Shown: positions 24,813 through 36,304 of the stretch, piece after piece
Layout of the letters: the number at the start of each line of letters is the position of its first letter
Position numbering within the stretch: the first letter of the stretch is position 1
Source of the DNA: Mesostigma viride
Lineage: Eukaryota > Streptophyta > Mesostigmatophyceae > Mesostigmatales > Mesostigmataceae
Reading direction: 5' to 3'
Length of the DNA: 64,000 nt
Assembly (NCBI GenBank): GCA_009746045.1
Contig: RPFO01000253.1
Span: 62,001-126,000, forward strand
Made by a program: the position numbers and the translations under genes
Notes under the pieces: model-generated
The model's database searches: none
Told to the model about the DNA's origin: nothing
The model's input: the letters and a program-made list of their open reading frames with translations, nothing else

Positions 24813-26501
24813 CCCCTAAATGGTCTTGCGGCCGATTTTCCGCCAAAAATCGAGTTCCAGCCGATGCATCGGCCCCTTCTCGGGCGACCAAATGCCGCGA
24901 AAACTATTGAGAATTAGGAAAAGTTTAGCTGAGAAGATCGAAAGTTTATAAAATACTCTAAAGCATGGTATATGGGTTTGCATACTTCTGACAAAGTTAT
25001 AGAGGTGTTCTGGCCGGTCAAAGTACAAGGGGTCAGGGTACTTTTTCACGTACAACGTGCATTCCGGAAAACGACGACCTGGCCATGGCGGCTTGCGCCC
25101 ACGCATGGCATTTACGTTTTCGTTCGAATTTTCTGACCAAACTTAGGATATTGATTTTATACGTCCTAAAGATCACACAGGCCAATTTCTGGTTCGCGGG
25201 AATGCCCTTTGATAGGTGTCGGCAGCGTTCTTGCTGGAAAAAACTGCGATCAGGCCGGACGATAGAAACGTTGACAGCAATACCTTTCCGGCGTATTTTA
25301 AAGGATATATCGGTTTCTTTATACTTTTTATGATACATAGTAGTCGTAAACGTGCAAGGGTGGCCAGAAATCGCCGAATCCAGCGACCATGCTGCACAAC
25401 TTTGGTGTGCCGAAATGCGCCATTTTGCGGCCACCGCCTGGGCCAAGGTAACGCCATCCATGCCTGGTAAAGCTTAAGCATCGTTTTCTTATCGATGTTT
25501 GACGTTTATATATACGTTCTAGCTTGTGTAGCACATTCTTTTTGCATTATTCATGCTCTTTCTTGACCCTGGCCTGGCCCCTTTCTAAAACACCCTTCTT
25601 AGATGCTTCCCTCAGTCAGTTGACCTGCCACAGGGTGATGGTGATAAGTTTTAGAGGCTGTATGGGTTTGAATACCTCCATATATGTTTGTTATACATTT
25701 CCCATACACATATTGCATGAGTGTGAGGCAGTTGGCTGGTCGCTGTGGCATCATCAAGCACGTAACTGGTGAGTAAAAGCTTCCCATTGACAGCATGTGC
25801 CACCAGGTGTGCTGGCCATCACCTGGCAAGCTATAGCAGCTTAGGCCTAGTTTATCCTTGCTAGGGCAGGCTGAAATAGGCTCAACATCACTAGTTTGTT
25901 GGTGGCTGCCTCCTAGAATGCATGCCTTGCGTAGGGTATCCGTACCACGTTACCTACGTGCATGGACAAGGTAGCACCTGCACATAGGTGCCATGTAAGG
26001 GCAGTGTGATGATGCAGTTATGTTTCCCCATCATTGTGGAAGGGAAATGTATTGTTTGGCATGGTTGGTGGCCATATTAGTAGGTAGTATGCCCACCCCT
26101 ACCCCCTTGGTTGCTTTTTACCAACGGTACCCCTATGGGCTGTACTGGGTGTAACTGCTGGTATACCCACCCAAATGATGACCCCAATGGCTCAAACTGT
26201 TCAGCAACTAAACGTTTATCATCCCTGAAGTGGTAGGTGCCTAGGTCTTATAACATAATTCAAAATGCACATTCTACCAAAAATGAAAACGCGCGTCTTG
26301 ACCCCCCTGACTTTGACGGCAGTTATACATGGCCTACCCTGCATATATGTGAGGTTGTGATATACCAACCCGAAGGGCAACTCATGGACATGCTTGGCCC
26401 CCAAGGACAGCCATTGGATATGGGTAGGTTGGATGGCATCTGGTTTGCAAAATTGTGAAGATCCAGCCGATTTATCGGCAGGATCTCAGACCATTTAGGG
26501 G
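24813..26501. mobile_element. piggyBac-like element, TTAA target site, non-autonomous
   Basis: The 1,689-bp element has perfect 14-bp terminal inverted repeats, CCCCTAAATGGTCT at the left and its complement at the right, directly flanked by TTAA on both sides (24,809-24,812 and 26,502-26,505). TTAA targets and ends starting with C runs are the hallmark of the piggyBac superfamily. Inside each end sits a subterminal palindrome, CAGCCGATGCATCGGC at about 24,862 and CAGCCGATTTATCGGC at about 26,464. The interior holds only short open frames on both strands; I could not recognise a DDD transposase. It is probably a non-autonomous derivative mobilised by an enzyme encoded elsewhere. Base composition is more AT-rich than in neighbouring LINE sequence. 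Confidence 0.85.
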
Positions 26502-26505
26502 TTAA

Positions 26506-28800
26506 TTCATTAATTAACTAATATATAATATTCATTGAGAATGATAGATTACGGAGGTGAGATAGGCATGCAACATAAGGAAAAACCCGATAGCTGGGAG
26601 AATAACCCTAAAGAAATTATTAGTAATCTGACACGGACATCCAAGGATCACGCCAGCTGCACAAGGCATACAACTAACTATACATTACAAAACTACACGC
26701 AGCAACAACGTACGCTGCCGGCCCACCATGCAGGCCTGGAAGGGATCTAGACCGCATGGGTCGTGACAAAGTCGGCCCGGGTGCGGCGGAATAACACATC
26801 AGCCACGGTGCAAGTGAGGTCGAGTGACAGGCGCTGCCGCCAATACAAGGACCACGTGCGGGCCGACCACGGGGTGGTCTGACCCTCGCTCGAGGTCGAG
26901 GCGCCTCTTCACGGCGCTGGCAGTGCACTCGTGGAAAAACTCCGCTGTCTTGCCCAGGGCCCAGGGCCCCGAACTCCTCAAGGACAAAGGGGATGACCCG
27001 GTGGGGCCCCACATTGCCGTAGGAGGCAAACTTGTCGCGCTCAGCCATGTGCAGCGGCAGCAGCGCCGGCATCCACAGCCGCCCGGCCGGAGGATGTGGC
27101 GACCGGAGAGCGGCCGAGCCACGGAGACATCGATGAGCAGGTGGCAACCCTGCCCGTCGTAGTCAAGCACGGTAATGTCGGGGCCCTGGTTGGGTGAGTA
27201 GAGGGCGGCCCCATCCGCGTCCTCGCACTTGATGGTGGAGTGGGGAAAGACCGATCGACCGAACCATGGCATGCACACACCACCCGGAGGCGAGCGGTAT
27301 GGAGATAGAGGAACCAGTTCTGGTTCTGCTGGCCACCCATGCACGCGATGTAGTGCGTCCCAGTAGTATCCAGAGCAAGCCCGCAGCTGCCGCAGGACGC
27401 ACCCGCCGCGATGAGAGGTTGCGGGGCAAAGAGCTGGTGGCGGAGAGCGATGGCGTAAAGGGCCGGAACCAGCGTGAACAAAGGGCTCATGGGCAGGGCG
27501 CGCAGGAATGCGCGGACCCCACGCTCCCCTCAAGGGAAACGGAGTGAAGCCAAGCCTTCCCCTGATCGTTCAAGCTCACATGCAGACCCATCCAGTCGGC
27601 ACAGTGTAGTATACCCGCCTAGGTCTTTTGTTGTTTTTCATGAACGCAGGCAGGGAAGACACTAGGACTGACGACAGTGGACACGCCGGGCGTGCCCCGG
27701 GGCAGGCGACGGTGGACGGCCTGAGCGGGGCGGACGAGGTCGCAAGCCTGCTGGATCCCGAGGTACGAATATCCTGCACAGCCTGCACAAAGGGGAAGGG
27801 GGATGGGGTGACCAAGTCGGGAATGGCGCTGACGGCGCTGGGGACCAACCGGCGGATCTCCGCCCAGGCCTGAGCAACAGAGCCAAGGAAGGCGGCGGGG
27901 GCGAGGCGGGCGGCGCGGGTGAGCCCACACCCGCCCATGCGGCAGGGGAGGGTGGCCAAGCGCATGGAGTGAGCTGGCAGGCTAGGGCCGGGGAGGAGCA
28001 CCTGCAAGGCGGCCTGAATACGCTCGTCATGGCCTTCCGCGGCAAGCCGCACCAAGTGGGGGGTAGCGCCACGGAGACAGTGAACCACCCGCGGGTGGGC
28101 GCAAAACCACAGGAGGAGCCCTTTGGTCTGGGGGTCCTTGAGGCGCGCCCAAGTCTCGAGGACATGGGTGCGCTGTTCCACGGTGGCCCGGAGCTCCTCT
28201 TAGACGTAGTCAGGGTCACCCACAGGGACGCCCAGGCACGAGAAACAACGCGCCCGCGCCAATGCCCCCGGGATAGCCGCGGGGAAGCCAGAGCAGTCCC
28301 CCTGGGGCGAAAAGTCTGCACACAGTGGGGAGGGTGAGCCGAAGGTTGATGGCCGCCATGGTCACTAGTCAAGGGCAGCCAGGGCGGCAACCACAGCGTT
28401 GGCCGGGCCAAGGGCATGGATATCGTCCATATAGGCGAGGAGCACGACATCCGGGTGCGCAGCGTGGACACCTTGGAGAGCCTTGTGCAGCGGGGCAGAC
28501 AGGTAAAAGGGGCCGAGGGGGTCAACTTGCTGGGTTCCCGTGCGAGAAGTGACGTCGGCGAACGTCCCATCCTCCATGAGGAAGGAGAGTTGAGTGGGTT
28601 CGCCGTAGCAGGCTGCTGTCCACGCAAGAAGGTCACTAATATATATAGGGATGTTCAAAGGTTCCTTAAATACTCTGTATAATTGGTACCGGCCCATGAC
28701 GCAGGACCTCATGCGCTCATTAATTGATGTCGCATACAGGCCGGGAAGGGGGCAGAGCGGCCGACACCCGTCTTCCCTCATGCCCGGAGGCAAGCCATTT
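26506..28800 (-). pseudogene. Decayed LINE: reverse transcriptase and C-terminal domain
   Basis: Read on the minus strand, a broken reverse transcriptase (28,793-28,365) shows QVDPLGPFYLSAPLHKALQ and the catalytic box AYMDDI. Frameshifted downstream parts include LPCRMGGCGLTRAARLAPAA (about 27,900), a Cys/His motif CGSCGLALDTTGTHYIAC (about 27,370) and DITVLDYDGQGCHLLIDVSV (about 27,170). The last frame ends RRTRADFVTTHAV with a stop at 26,747-26,749. The C-terminal block matches the intact one at 40,509-40,937. An AT-rich 3' region runs to the TTAA of the piggyBac-like element. It is 5'-truncated and has several frameshifts. Confidence 0.85.
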
Positions 28801-29421
28801 AGCTGCAGTCAAAACTACTCACGAGGAGACGGCCCTGCGTGATTGGATATGTAGCATGCATGGCACAGAATCTTGCTAGGTTTTAAACTGAATGCATGAA
28901 TTTCGATTCGCACGATATTAAATTACACCTCGAGGCATACCGTATATTGTATATACACCACTAGCGTATACATTGCTAGATATCTCATGTGCATGGCACA
29001 TACTTACAACTGGTGCACAAGAATCATGTAACCAGTCTATGCAAGGCAGCTAGCTAGCCATGCATGATGCATTTCTCATTACATATGGCTTTGTGCGCAC
29101 AGCCTTTATGTGGAACACACTTTGCCCACTGAGGTAGGTATGCCTGAAACAGTTGCGCAGCTCAACATCGCAGGCCGTAATATAATGATTATATTTGGCA
29201 GGCCTATTGGCACCAAATCATCGGGGCTTTGTATCTACAACCAATGGCCTCCAATATAAAAGGAGCATGATATCAACAATCGGCCAAGGTAAGCTGCACG
29301 TGGAATGTTATTCACTCGACTTCATCTCGGTCCACCCTGTTTGAGGAATGCTGGCTAGCGCGCCGTAAGAAAGCGCTTTATTGAAAGGTACGGGTTCCAT
29401 CCCTGCAGTGCCCGGGCCTTG
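28801..29421. other. Intergenic / ABC1K 3' flank
   Basis: AT-rich sequence between the LINE and the ABC1K stop codon. No coding signal was seen. It should contain the ABC1K 3' UTR and poly(A) site, which I could not place confidently. Confidence 0.45.
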
Positions 29422-32400
29422 TTACTGCGGCGCACTGGGCGTGAAGCTGCGGTCGATATCCTCCTGCAGCCGTTCCAGCTGGCGCTGCACCAGCTTGGTC
29501 AGGAACCGGACACCCATCAGGGACAGGCCAGGGAGCAGCGCCTGCATGAGCGGCAGCAGCTCGCCCGCGACCCGCCGCGCCTCCCGTAGCTCGGACACGG
29601 CGAGAGGGCGTGCGGCAGCCACGCCTGTCTGCTGCACCAACTGTGGCTGCACCAGCTTCCAGAGGCGCTGGAGGACATCCAGGGACTTGCGGTCCTCCTC
29701 CGTCAGGGAGCCCCTGGCCACCCGGCCATTGGACAGCAGCAGCCCCGGGAGCAGGATGGGCCACTCGCCCTTGTCCCCCTTCGGCAGGATGCCTTGGCCA
29801 ACCGCCAGGGGCAGCCAGGGCGCCACAGCGGTCACCGCGAGTCCTGACAGGAGCGGCGTCAGCAGGGGGCCAGCCACCCCGGTTGATGACTTGCTGCCGG
29901 AACGCCCACCGGTGGTCACGGAGATGGCCGCGGTGGCAATGGAGCGCCACAGCTCGGCGCGGGCCTCGCGGCTGAGGGCATCCACCGCCCTCACGAGCTC
30001 ATCCACGAGAATCTCCTGGACGTAGTTGCCCTCTTGGGAGAAGGTCAGCTGGAGCACCTCGCGCGTGGCGGGGTCTAGAAGCGGGGCGCCCGACGATGCC
30101 GACATTGCGGCCGACACTGGCAACAAGCCGCTGGGATTTGCATTCGACGGACCCAGATCATTCCCATTCCCATTGCCCCCAGTGGATCCATTCACTGCAG
30201 ATTGTGATGGCGCAGGAGTGGACGATGGGGGTGCTGCTGCCCCCGCCCCTGGCGCCGTCACGGCTGACGTGGCGCCAGTCCCCATGAGCACCTCGGACGC
30301 CGACTGGAACTTTGTAAAGTAGCCCGCCAGCTCCTCGAGTCGGTCCACGTCCAGCTGGTCGCCATCCTTGTAGAGCGCGTAGCGCAGCGCGGCGCGCACG
30401 CGCGGGTGGTCGTCCGTGAGCAGTCGCTTAGCCATGTACGGGAACGTCTCGTAGGTGATCGAGTAGTTGGGGTCCTGCGCCAGCCCGATACCCTCCAGGG
30501 TGCCGAACGCGCGCAGGACGATGGTGTACCTGGAGGAGTCAAGGACAGTTTGAGGGTGGACCATTGAACAAGCGCAGCGAAGGAGATGAGAGGAGCTTGC
30601 GAATATGTCTAAATACGCATGTGCTTCATGGGAAGTTTACACATGTGAGAACTAGCAAGTACACCCCACCCGGGATATGGCATCGTGCAGTGTTGGTTGT
30701 CACCCTTTATACATGTTCATGCTTCCATTGTGAGCGCGGCCACGGATGCTTGCGGTGCAATCCGGCTGCCAAATCCAGAGAATTAAACTAAGCAAACGGA
30801 AGTGCAGCCAACTGAGAGCGACTATCAACATGCCCTTTACTACCGCATCTACCTTCTGGGATGGCTGCGTGCTGCGAGCATCACATTGCATTGCTCTACC
30901 AAGGCGATACCGTGGCGTCGTACGAGCGCTGTCAATGCGCTAGAATAATTGTGCTATGGTTGTGCTGGCATCCTGCACGTACCAGCCAGGCAACCGCAGC
31001 GGCACCTCCGACCCCAGCTTGTCGACATCCGCGCCAAACTTGGTGAAGTCCACCCCTGCGGCGCCGCCCCCCGCCATGAGCTGCCCCAGTATCGCCTGCA
31101 GGATGTCCACCACCATCTGCCGGTGCTGGTCCACGAAGTCCCTGGGCACAAAGCCCAGGGTGACCACATCGTCGGCGACCTTGTCCCAGTCCTGGTTGAT
31201 CAGGTGCCCAATGTACTCTGTGGGCCGTGTGGACCAATGGATGTGACAGAAGGAAGTGAAGGATGATGGGTGGGCAGGCATTAGTGAATGCCTGATGTAC
31301 TCTGCGGTTGGGTTGGACAAAGAGGATCTGACAAAACAAGGAGCAGAGGAAGGAAGAGAAGTTGGATGCATCAGTGTCGGGGATGGGCGGGTAGTATCAC
31401 ATGGGATGAGCCATGGAGGGCTACTTGATGCGATGCAAATGGCTATTTTGATGTAGGGAGGGGCCTGTGCGTTTCAACGAGGGATACGTGCCTGTGTGAC
31501 ATGGCAACCGATCCACGGGGTGAACGACTCGGGCGAAACAAAAAAACTTTTCGAACAAAAAAGACTTTTCGAACACTACGCGCTTCCCCTGCCTGTCTAT
31601 CCACAAACAGCACGAATTGTTCTGTCACCCACAGTAGGAAAGTCGCACTGCCATGCCTGCCTCCCTTTCAAGTCTCGACTGGCAACAACCCTTGAAACCA
31701 CCTGAAGGGTGGTTGCTTTTGCGTGGCCATCGCCTGCTCACCAATGAGCGCAGAGCACTGCTGTGAAACGTGAAAGTGACCCTTTGACATGAAGGTGACC
31801 ACTTTCAAAGGGGAGCACGATGACCGCATGGGCATCAACATGAAGCCACGGATAACACTGCTGCGAAACGTGAAAGTGACCCCTTTGACATGAAGGTGAC
31901 CACTTTCAAAGGGGAGCACGATGACCGCATGGGCATCAACGTGAAGCCACGGATAACACGCGTCCTGGCCTATCCACCCACGAGCCAGGGCGGTTAAAAG
32001 CTTTACATACAGCCAGTGAGGACTTTATAAAACGCGCAGCCTTTGCCCACTCGTACACACCATGCGCCACTGTCGGCCACTCACCCACATGCAGTTGGCG
32101 CCAACTGACCATGAGCGCGACTACTGAGATTCCAATACCACCACCTAGGGAACGCTCAACATAAGGGCGTTTGCCAACTTGTGCAGGGCATGCGGAGAGA
32201 TTGCCACTCTCCCACGACTGAACCCAAAAGGGTAATACCACATGAAGAATATATATTAAAAATATAATTACTTACAACAGAACATGAAGAATATATACAC
32301 ATCCCCCACCCCCCACTCACCCACCAGCACATCGATCAGGTCCAAATGTAGCCAACGATCCAATCGCAGCGGGCAAATCCCATTACCGATGCCAGCTGGC

Positions 32401-35400
32401 AAAAAATACCCATGCCAGCTATTGCTCACTCACCCACGAGCGCAAACCGCTGGTCCTCGGTGACCTGCCCCATGTTGCCGTAGTCCAGCAAGCACAGCTG
32501 GCCCGTCGCGTGCACCCGGATCATGTTGCCCGGGTGCGGGTCTGCGTGCAGGAAGCCCGTCTCCAGCAGCTGCACCAGGTAGCAGTTGAGCGTGGCGGTG
32601 ACAAGCTCCTTGGTGTCGCCGTAGGTGGAGTCGGCCAGCTTCACGCCATCCACCCATTCAGAGACCAGGACCTTGCGGGAGCAGAGCTCCGGGTAGACTT
32701 TGGGTACCAGGATCTGGGGGGGGGGGGGGGGGGGGGGGGGGGGTGTGCGGGGAGGGAGGGGGGATAGGAGCCATGCAAGGAGTTCATTTCAGCACGCGCG
32801 TCCCAGGCAAGGTTAAGCCATACCATTCGCATCACACTCTGCGCACAAATGGGAATGGGTCATGCAAGAAGACTTTACTAGGTTTTCAGCGGGTCACGCA
32901 AGCTAGGATGAGTCCATGACAGCGTGCATACGACAGCAAGCACGGCAGTGGCAGGGCAGGTGGAATGCAGGTCTTGGGAGAATCCTTCACCTACAGCTTT
33001 GTTGGGATGCACATCCCAACATGATGGACACCTGTTGGGTAAACCCTGGGCTAGTCAGAACATTCTTGTCAGCCGTGCCAATTTATCACTGACATCGAGG
33101 ACGGAAGATAGAGACGACAAAGGAGACGACAAAGAAGACGAGAAAGGTACTACCATCGTTTACATACAAGCAGCAAACCCATGAGCGCCTGGCGGTGGTG
33201 GCCCCCCACTGGCCGCAAATGGCAGCACCCACCTTTGGCAGCCGCTTCATCTGCTCCTTGAACAGCATCTGGCTGCGCGCCTCCTGCAGGTAGTCGCACT
33301 CCTCAAAGTACTTGACCGCAAACGCGTCCAAAACCTCCAGAATGCTAGCATCCGCCAGCAAGCCCAGCTTGACCGCGGCAAACACCGCCTTGCGCAGGAT
33401 GTACTGGTCCAGGGAAATGCTCTCCAGAACGTCCGGCCGCTGTACCTTGACAGCCACTTCCTCTCCGGACCCTGCCAGGCGGGCGCGGTACACCTGTCCC
33501 AGGGATGCGGCCGCCACCGGCTCAGCAGATATCTCGCTGAACACCGATGAGACCGGCTGATTCAGCACCTCCTGGAGCAGCGCCTTGGCTTGCTCCGTCG
33601 AGAAGGGAGGGACCTTGTCCTGTGGGGGGAAATAGGCGATTGGGAAATCGGGCAAGAGACAAAATAAGAGATGGGCCGACCCAAGACCAAGGTCGTTTGG
33701 GCGGCAAGCACGCGGTTGGAGCCATTGAGCGAGTTTGCAGGTGTCTGCAGGTGTCTGCAGGTGTCTGCAGGTGTCTGCAGGTGTATGCAGATGTATGCAT
33801 GTGTTTGCATGTGTTTGCATGTGTTTGCATGTGTTTGCAGGTGTTTGCAGGTGTTTGCAGGTGTTTGCAGGTGTTTGCAGGTGTCTGCAGATGTTTGCAG
33901 GTGTCTGCAGATGTTTGCAGATGTTTGCAGGTGTCTGCAGGTGTTTGCAGGTGTTTGCAGGTGTCTGCAGGTGTCTGCAGGTGTCTGCAGGTGTTTGCAG
34001 GTGTTTGCATGTGTTTGCATGTGTTTGCATGTGTTTGCATGTGTTTGCAGGTGTTTGCAGGTGTTTGCATGCATTTAAAGCCCGTGGGCCATGGCCACCA
34101 CAAAGGAATGTGGGCGGAGTATGCGTTTGCTGACACAGACATGTCGCATTCACCGGAATGATGCATGTTTGTAGTTGTGTAGGCTGTTGCCGCCACCCCC
34201 CTTCCCCCCCCCCTCCCTACCTGCAGCTTCTGCAGCTGTGCGATGTAAGGCTCTGGCAACACGTCCGGTCGGATCGACAGCGCCTGGCCCAGTTTGATCG
34301 CCGTCGGGCCGATATCCGCAATGATGCCCAGCAGGGTCTCCGCTCGCTTGGGCATGTTGGCTTCCCATCGGCCAGTCGCGCGGTCCGACAGCAGGCCCGC
34401 TGCCAGCGGCCCCACGCGCTCGAATATCTGGAGCGCGCGCTTGAAGATGGCCAGCGGCCGGCGCTCAAAGTAGGCTGGGAAGGAGGGGAGTGGGGACGGC
34501 ACAGGAACCGGACCGTTGTTTATTATCAATTAACCAGACGGTTGGACCAGAGAAGAACCAGAGGTCGATAAACCAGAAACAGGGCCCGAGATGGGCCAAA
34601 CGCGAAAGTTGCCTGATTTGATATACAGTCATTCCCGCGTTCAGTTACGATTCTGAAGTTTACGTTCCAGCGTCAAATTACGACGCCGAAGTGCGGGCGG
34701 CGACCGTAACTTCAGCCTGGGTGCCATCGTAACTTAACGTGGGATTGAGACAAGCTATAATCTGTAGACTAATTTTGGCCGCGGAGGATGCCATTTTTGG
34801 CCAGGTCCGGACGTCCATTTTTGGCCAAGTCCGGACGTCCAGACTCCGGACTAGGGGACCCGCTATCTAAATGACGAAGACAAGTCAGAAGTGAGACGAC
34901 TGTATTGAGCTATGTAGAGACGTTTTAGGCGGGAAAATACCATGCTGATGCTCCGGCCTCTAGATAGTTAGTGGCGAATAGGCAGAGCTACTCAGCAGCC
35001 AGCTGGGAACATAGAACATAGCTATCCAAGCGCCAGGGTAAGATGAACTGCTCAGCTGCAGCTTAACTGAACTGAACTGATCTGAACTAGCAAAGTAGCA
35101 GCTGCCAAAGTCGCTATCAGCCTATCACCCAATCGTCCCGCAGCGCCCAGCCTTGCCGCATCTGGTACGATCAGAATCTGGTACGAAATTCCGTAACTTG
35201 AGCAGCATTGTTCTGCACCTGAATTGAGCTTGACGAGAGCTGCCGAATGCCGTGTAGAAGTCGGTCAGAGGAAGAGGGGGTGGGCTGCTAGCGTAATTAT
35301 AGCGTTCAGTTCCGTTCCCGCGTCAAGTTACAACACCCAGAATTGGGCGGTGGCGATCGTAACTTTACGCGGGAATGACTGTACGGAGCAGAGATGGACC

Positions 35401-36304
35401 AGAGACGAACGTGCGAGAGAACAGGGGTTGGCTTCTGTCCCCATCGTGGGCCAGACATGAGAGCAGAGAGATATGCAGTTGGACACATTCCCATGGACCC
35501 CACTGATCAGGACGTCAATATTCAATTTCACATGAAACGCCGACAAGAAGGTGGTGCGAGCAACCATGCTTACTAGGGAAAAAAACAGTGTATGAATATG
35601 ATTGTACGGAGATACTGACGGAACTCACAAATCCATTAATTGTTTTGATCACGAATTTGGAAAAAATAGTCTTATCAGGGAACAGTTCGGGAACAGGAAG
35701 CGAACTCCTTCTCGCGACGCATGCAAGGGAAGATAGCACTGACAGAAGCGGCTGATTTAATTGTAGGCTCACCAGCAATACCCTCCGGGTCATATCGTGT
35801 CGGCAGCACGTCTTCGTCTGACCCGATTTTCGCCCGCTCGCTCCCCGGCAAAGGGATCGTCACGAGGACCGTTGCGAGGCCGACGACCAGCGCCCACTCC
35901 ACCGGATGGTCGACACCGAACGCAGAAGCAGGCAGGGAAGAGGAAAGGGAGCTGAAAGCAGCGTCCAGCGGCGCCGGTGTTGTCACATTTTCCAAAATTG
36001 ACGTCGCGTACTTCCTCACGACGTCGATAATTTGCTCGATATCCCCCGATAACCCTTCGTTGCTAAGGCCTGCAAGAGCCGCGAGGCCGGCAAGTGGCCC
36101 AGAATACAGCTTCTGAGTAACACGGGCTTCTGTACGCACCCTATTGTTTCTCCTGCTTTTACGGGAGGCTGCGATGGGAATTCGACTTTGCCTGTTATCA
36201 TTTGGCGCTGGTCGCGGCTCGTGCACAGCTTCCGCTGGACGTGCTTGGTGGCCGCCTTGGGCATGCGCACACATGCTGATCACATGTTTGGCTGTACTCA
36301 ACAT
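29422..36304 (-). CDS. ABC1/UbiB-family atypical kinase (plastid-type ABC1K)
   Basis: Six exons assemble in phase into 931 aa: 36,304-35,773, 34,474-34,221, 33,619-33,233, 32,713-32,434, 31,217-30,983 and 30,529-29,422. Residues 1 to about 75 are rich in Arg, Ser and Ala and look like an organelle transit peptide; RYDPEGIAAYFERRPL opens the ABC1 region. Diagnostic motifs are KLGQ at 238-241, the Ala-rich nucleotide loop VAAASLGQVY (297-306), VAVK with Lys320, catalytic HADPHPGN at 447-454, and DYG at 468-470 where DFG is usual. The C-terminal 370 residues include a Pro/Ala/Ser linker (about 645-690) and a helical tail. Plastid ABC1Ks associate with plastoglobules or thylakoids and act in prenylquinone and stress metabolism; I cannot assign the subtype. 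Introns carry a pogo/mariner-like element, a 10-bp minisatellite, a tiny LINE insertion and a 101-bp duplication. An in-frame upstream ATG lies at 36,532; 36,304 suits a transit peptide better. Confidence 0.93.
31756..31957 (+). repeat. 101-bp tandem duplication in ABC1K intron 4
   Basis: Two nearly identical copies, 31,756-31,855 and 31,856-31,957, each starting CACTGCTGNGAAACGTGAAA and ending CCACGGATAA. Each unit contains the near-palindrome AGTGACC...GGTGACCACTTT, so it can fold. The few mismatches point to a recent duplication. Confidence 0.9.
32256..32281 (-). mobile_element. 26-bp LINE tail insertion with 16-bp target-site duplication
   Basis: A 26-bp insert is flanked by a perfect 16-bp direct repeat, ACATGAAGAATATATA, at 32,240-32,255 and 32,282-32,297. 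On the minus strand the insert reads TCTGTTGTAAGTAATTATAT then TTTTAA, the extreme 3' end of the LINE family at 40,509-41,074 and 21,990-22,072. It lies in ABC1K intron 4 and is an almost completely 5'-truncated retrotransposition event. Confidence 0.88.
32716..32743 (+). repeat. Poly(G) tract next to the ABC1K exon 4 acceptor
   Basis: About 28 consecutive G on the plus strand, which is poly(C) in the transcript immediately upstream of the acceptor AG at 32,714-32,715. It serves as, or replaces, the polypyrimidine tract of this intron. Confidence 0.9.
33733..34071 (+). repeat. 10-bp minisatellite in ABC1K intron 2
   Basis: About 34 copies of GTGTCTGCAG and variants (GTGTTTGCAG, GTGTTTGCAT, ATGTTTGCAG). 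Blocks of identical variants occur, such as a GCAT run at about 33,795-33,835 echoed at 34,008-34,048, which suggests segmental duplication of the array. Open frames through it are compositional. Confidence 0.95.
34626..35381. mobile_element. TIR element with TA target site (Tc1/mariner-pogo type), non-autonomous
   Basis: A 756-bp element in ABC1K intron 1. The ends are CAGTCATTCCCGCGT and its perfect complement, extending to about 26 bp with two mismatches through AGTTACGAT. TA flanks both sides (34,624-34,625 and 35,382-35,383). CAGT-starting ends and TA duplications are typical of the Tc1/mariner superfamily, pogo branch. No transposase frame was seen. Each end carries a second, looser inner copy of the GTTACG...GGGCGG motif. 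Confidence 0.85.

Noticed and set aside
27662-28636. 324-codon frame on the minus strand in the LINE
   Set aside because: Out of frame with the conserved LINE peptide motifs; a frame shadow.
33522-34529. Long Thr/Pro/Asn/Gln- and Cys/Val/Gln-rich frames across the 10-bp repeat
   Set aside because: Minisatellite artefact in ABC1K intron 2; the exon ends at 34,221 and resumes at 33,619 in matching phase.
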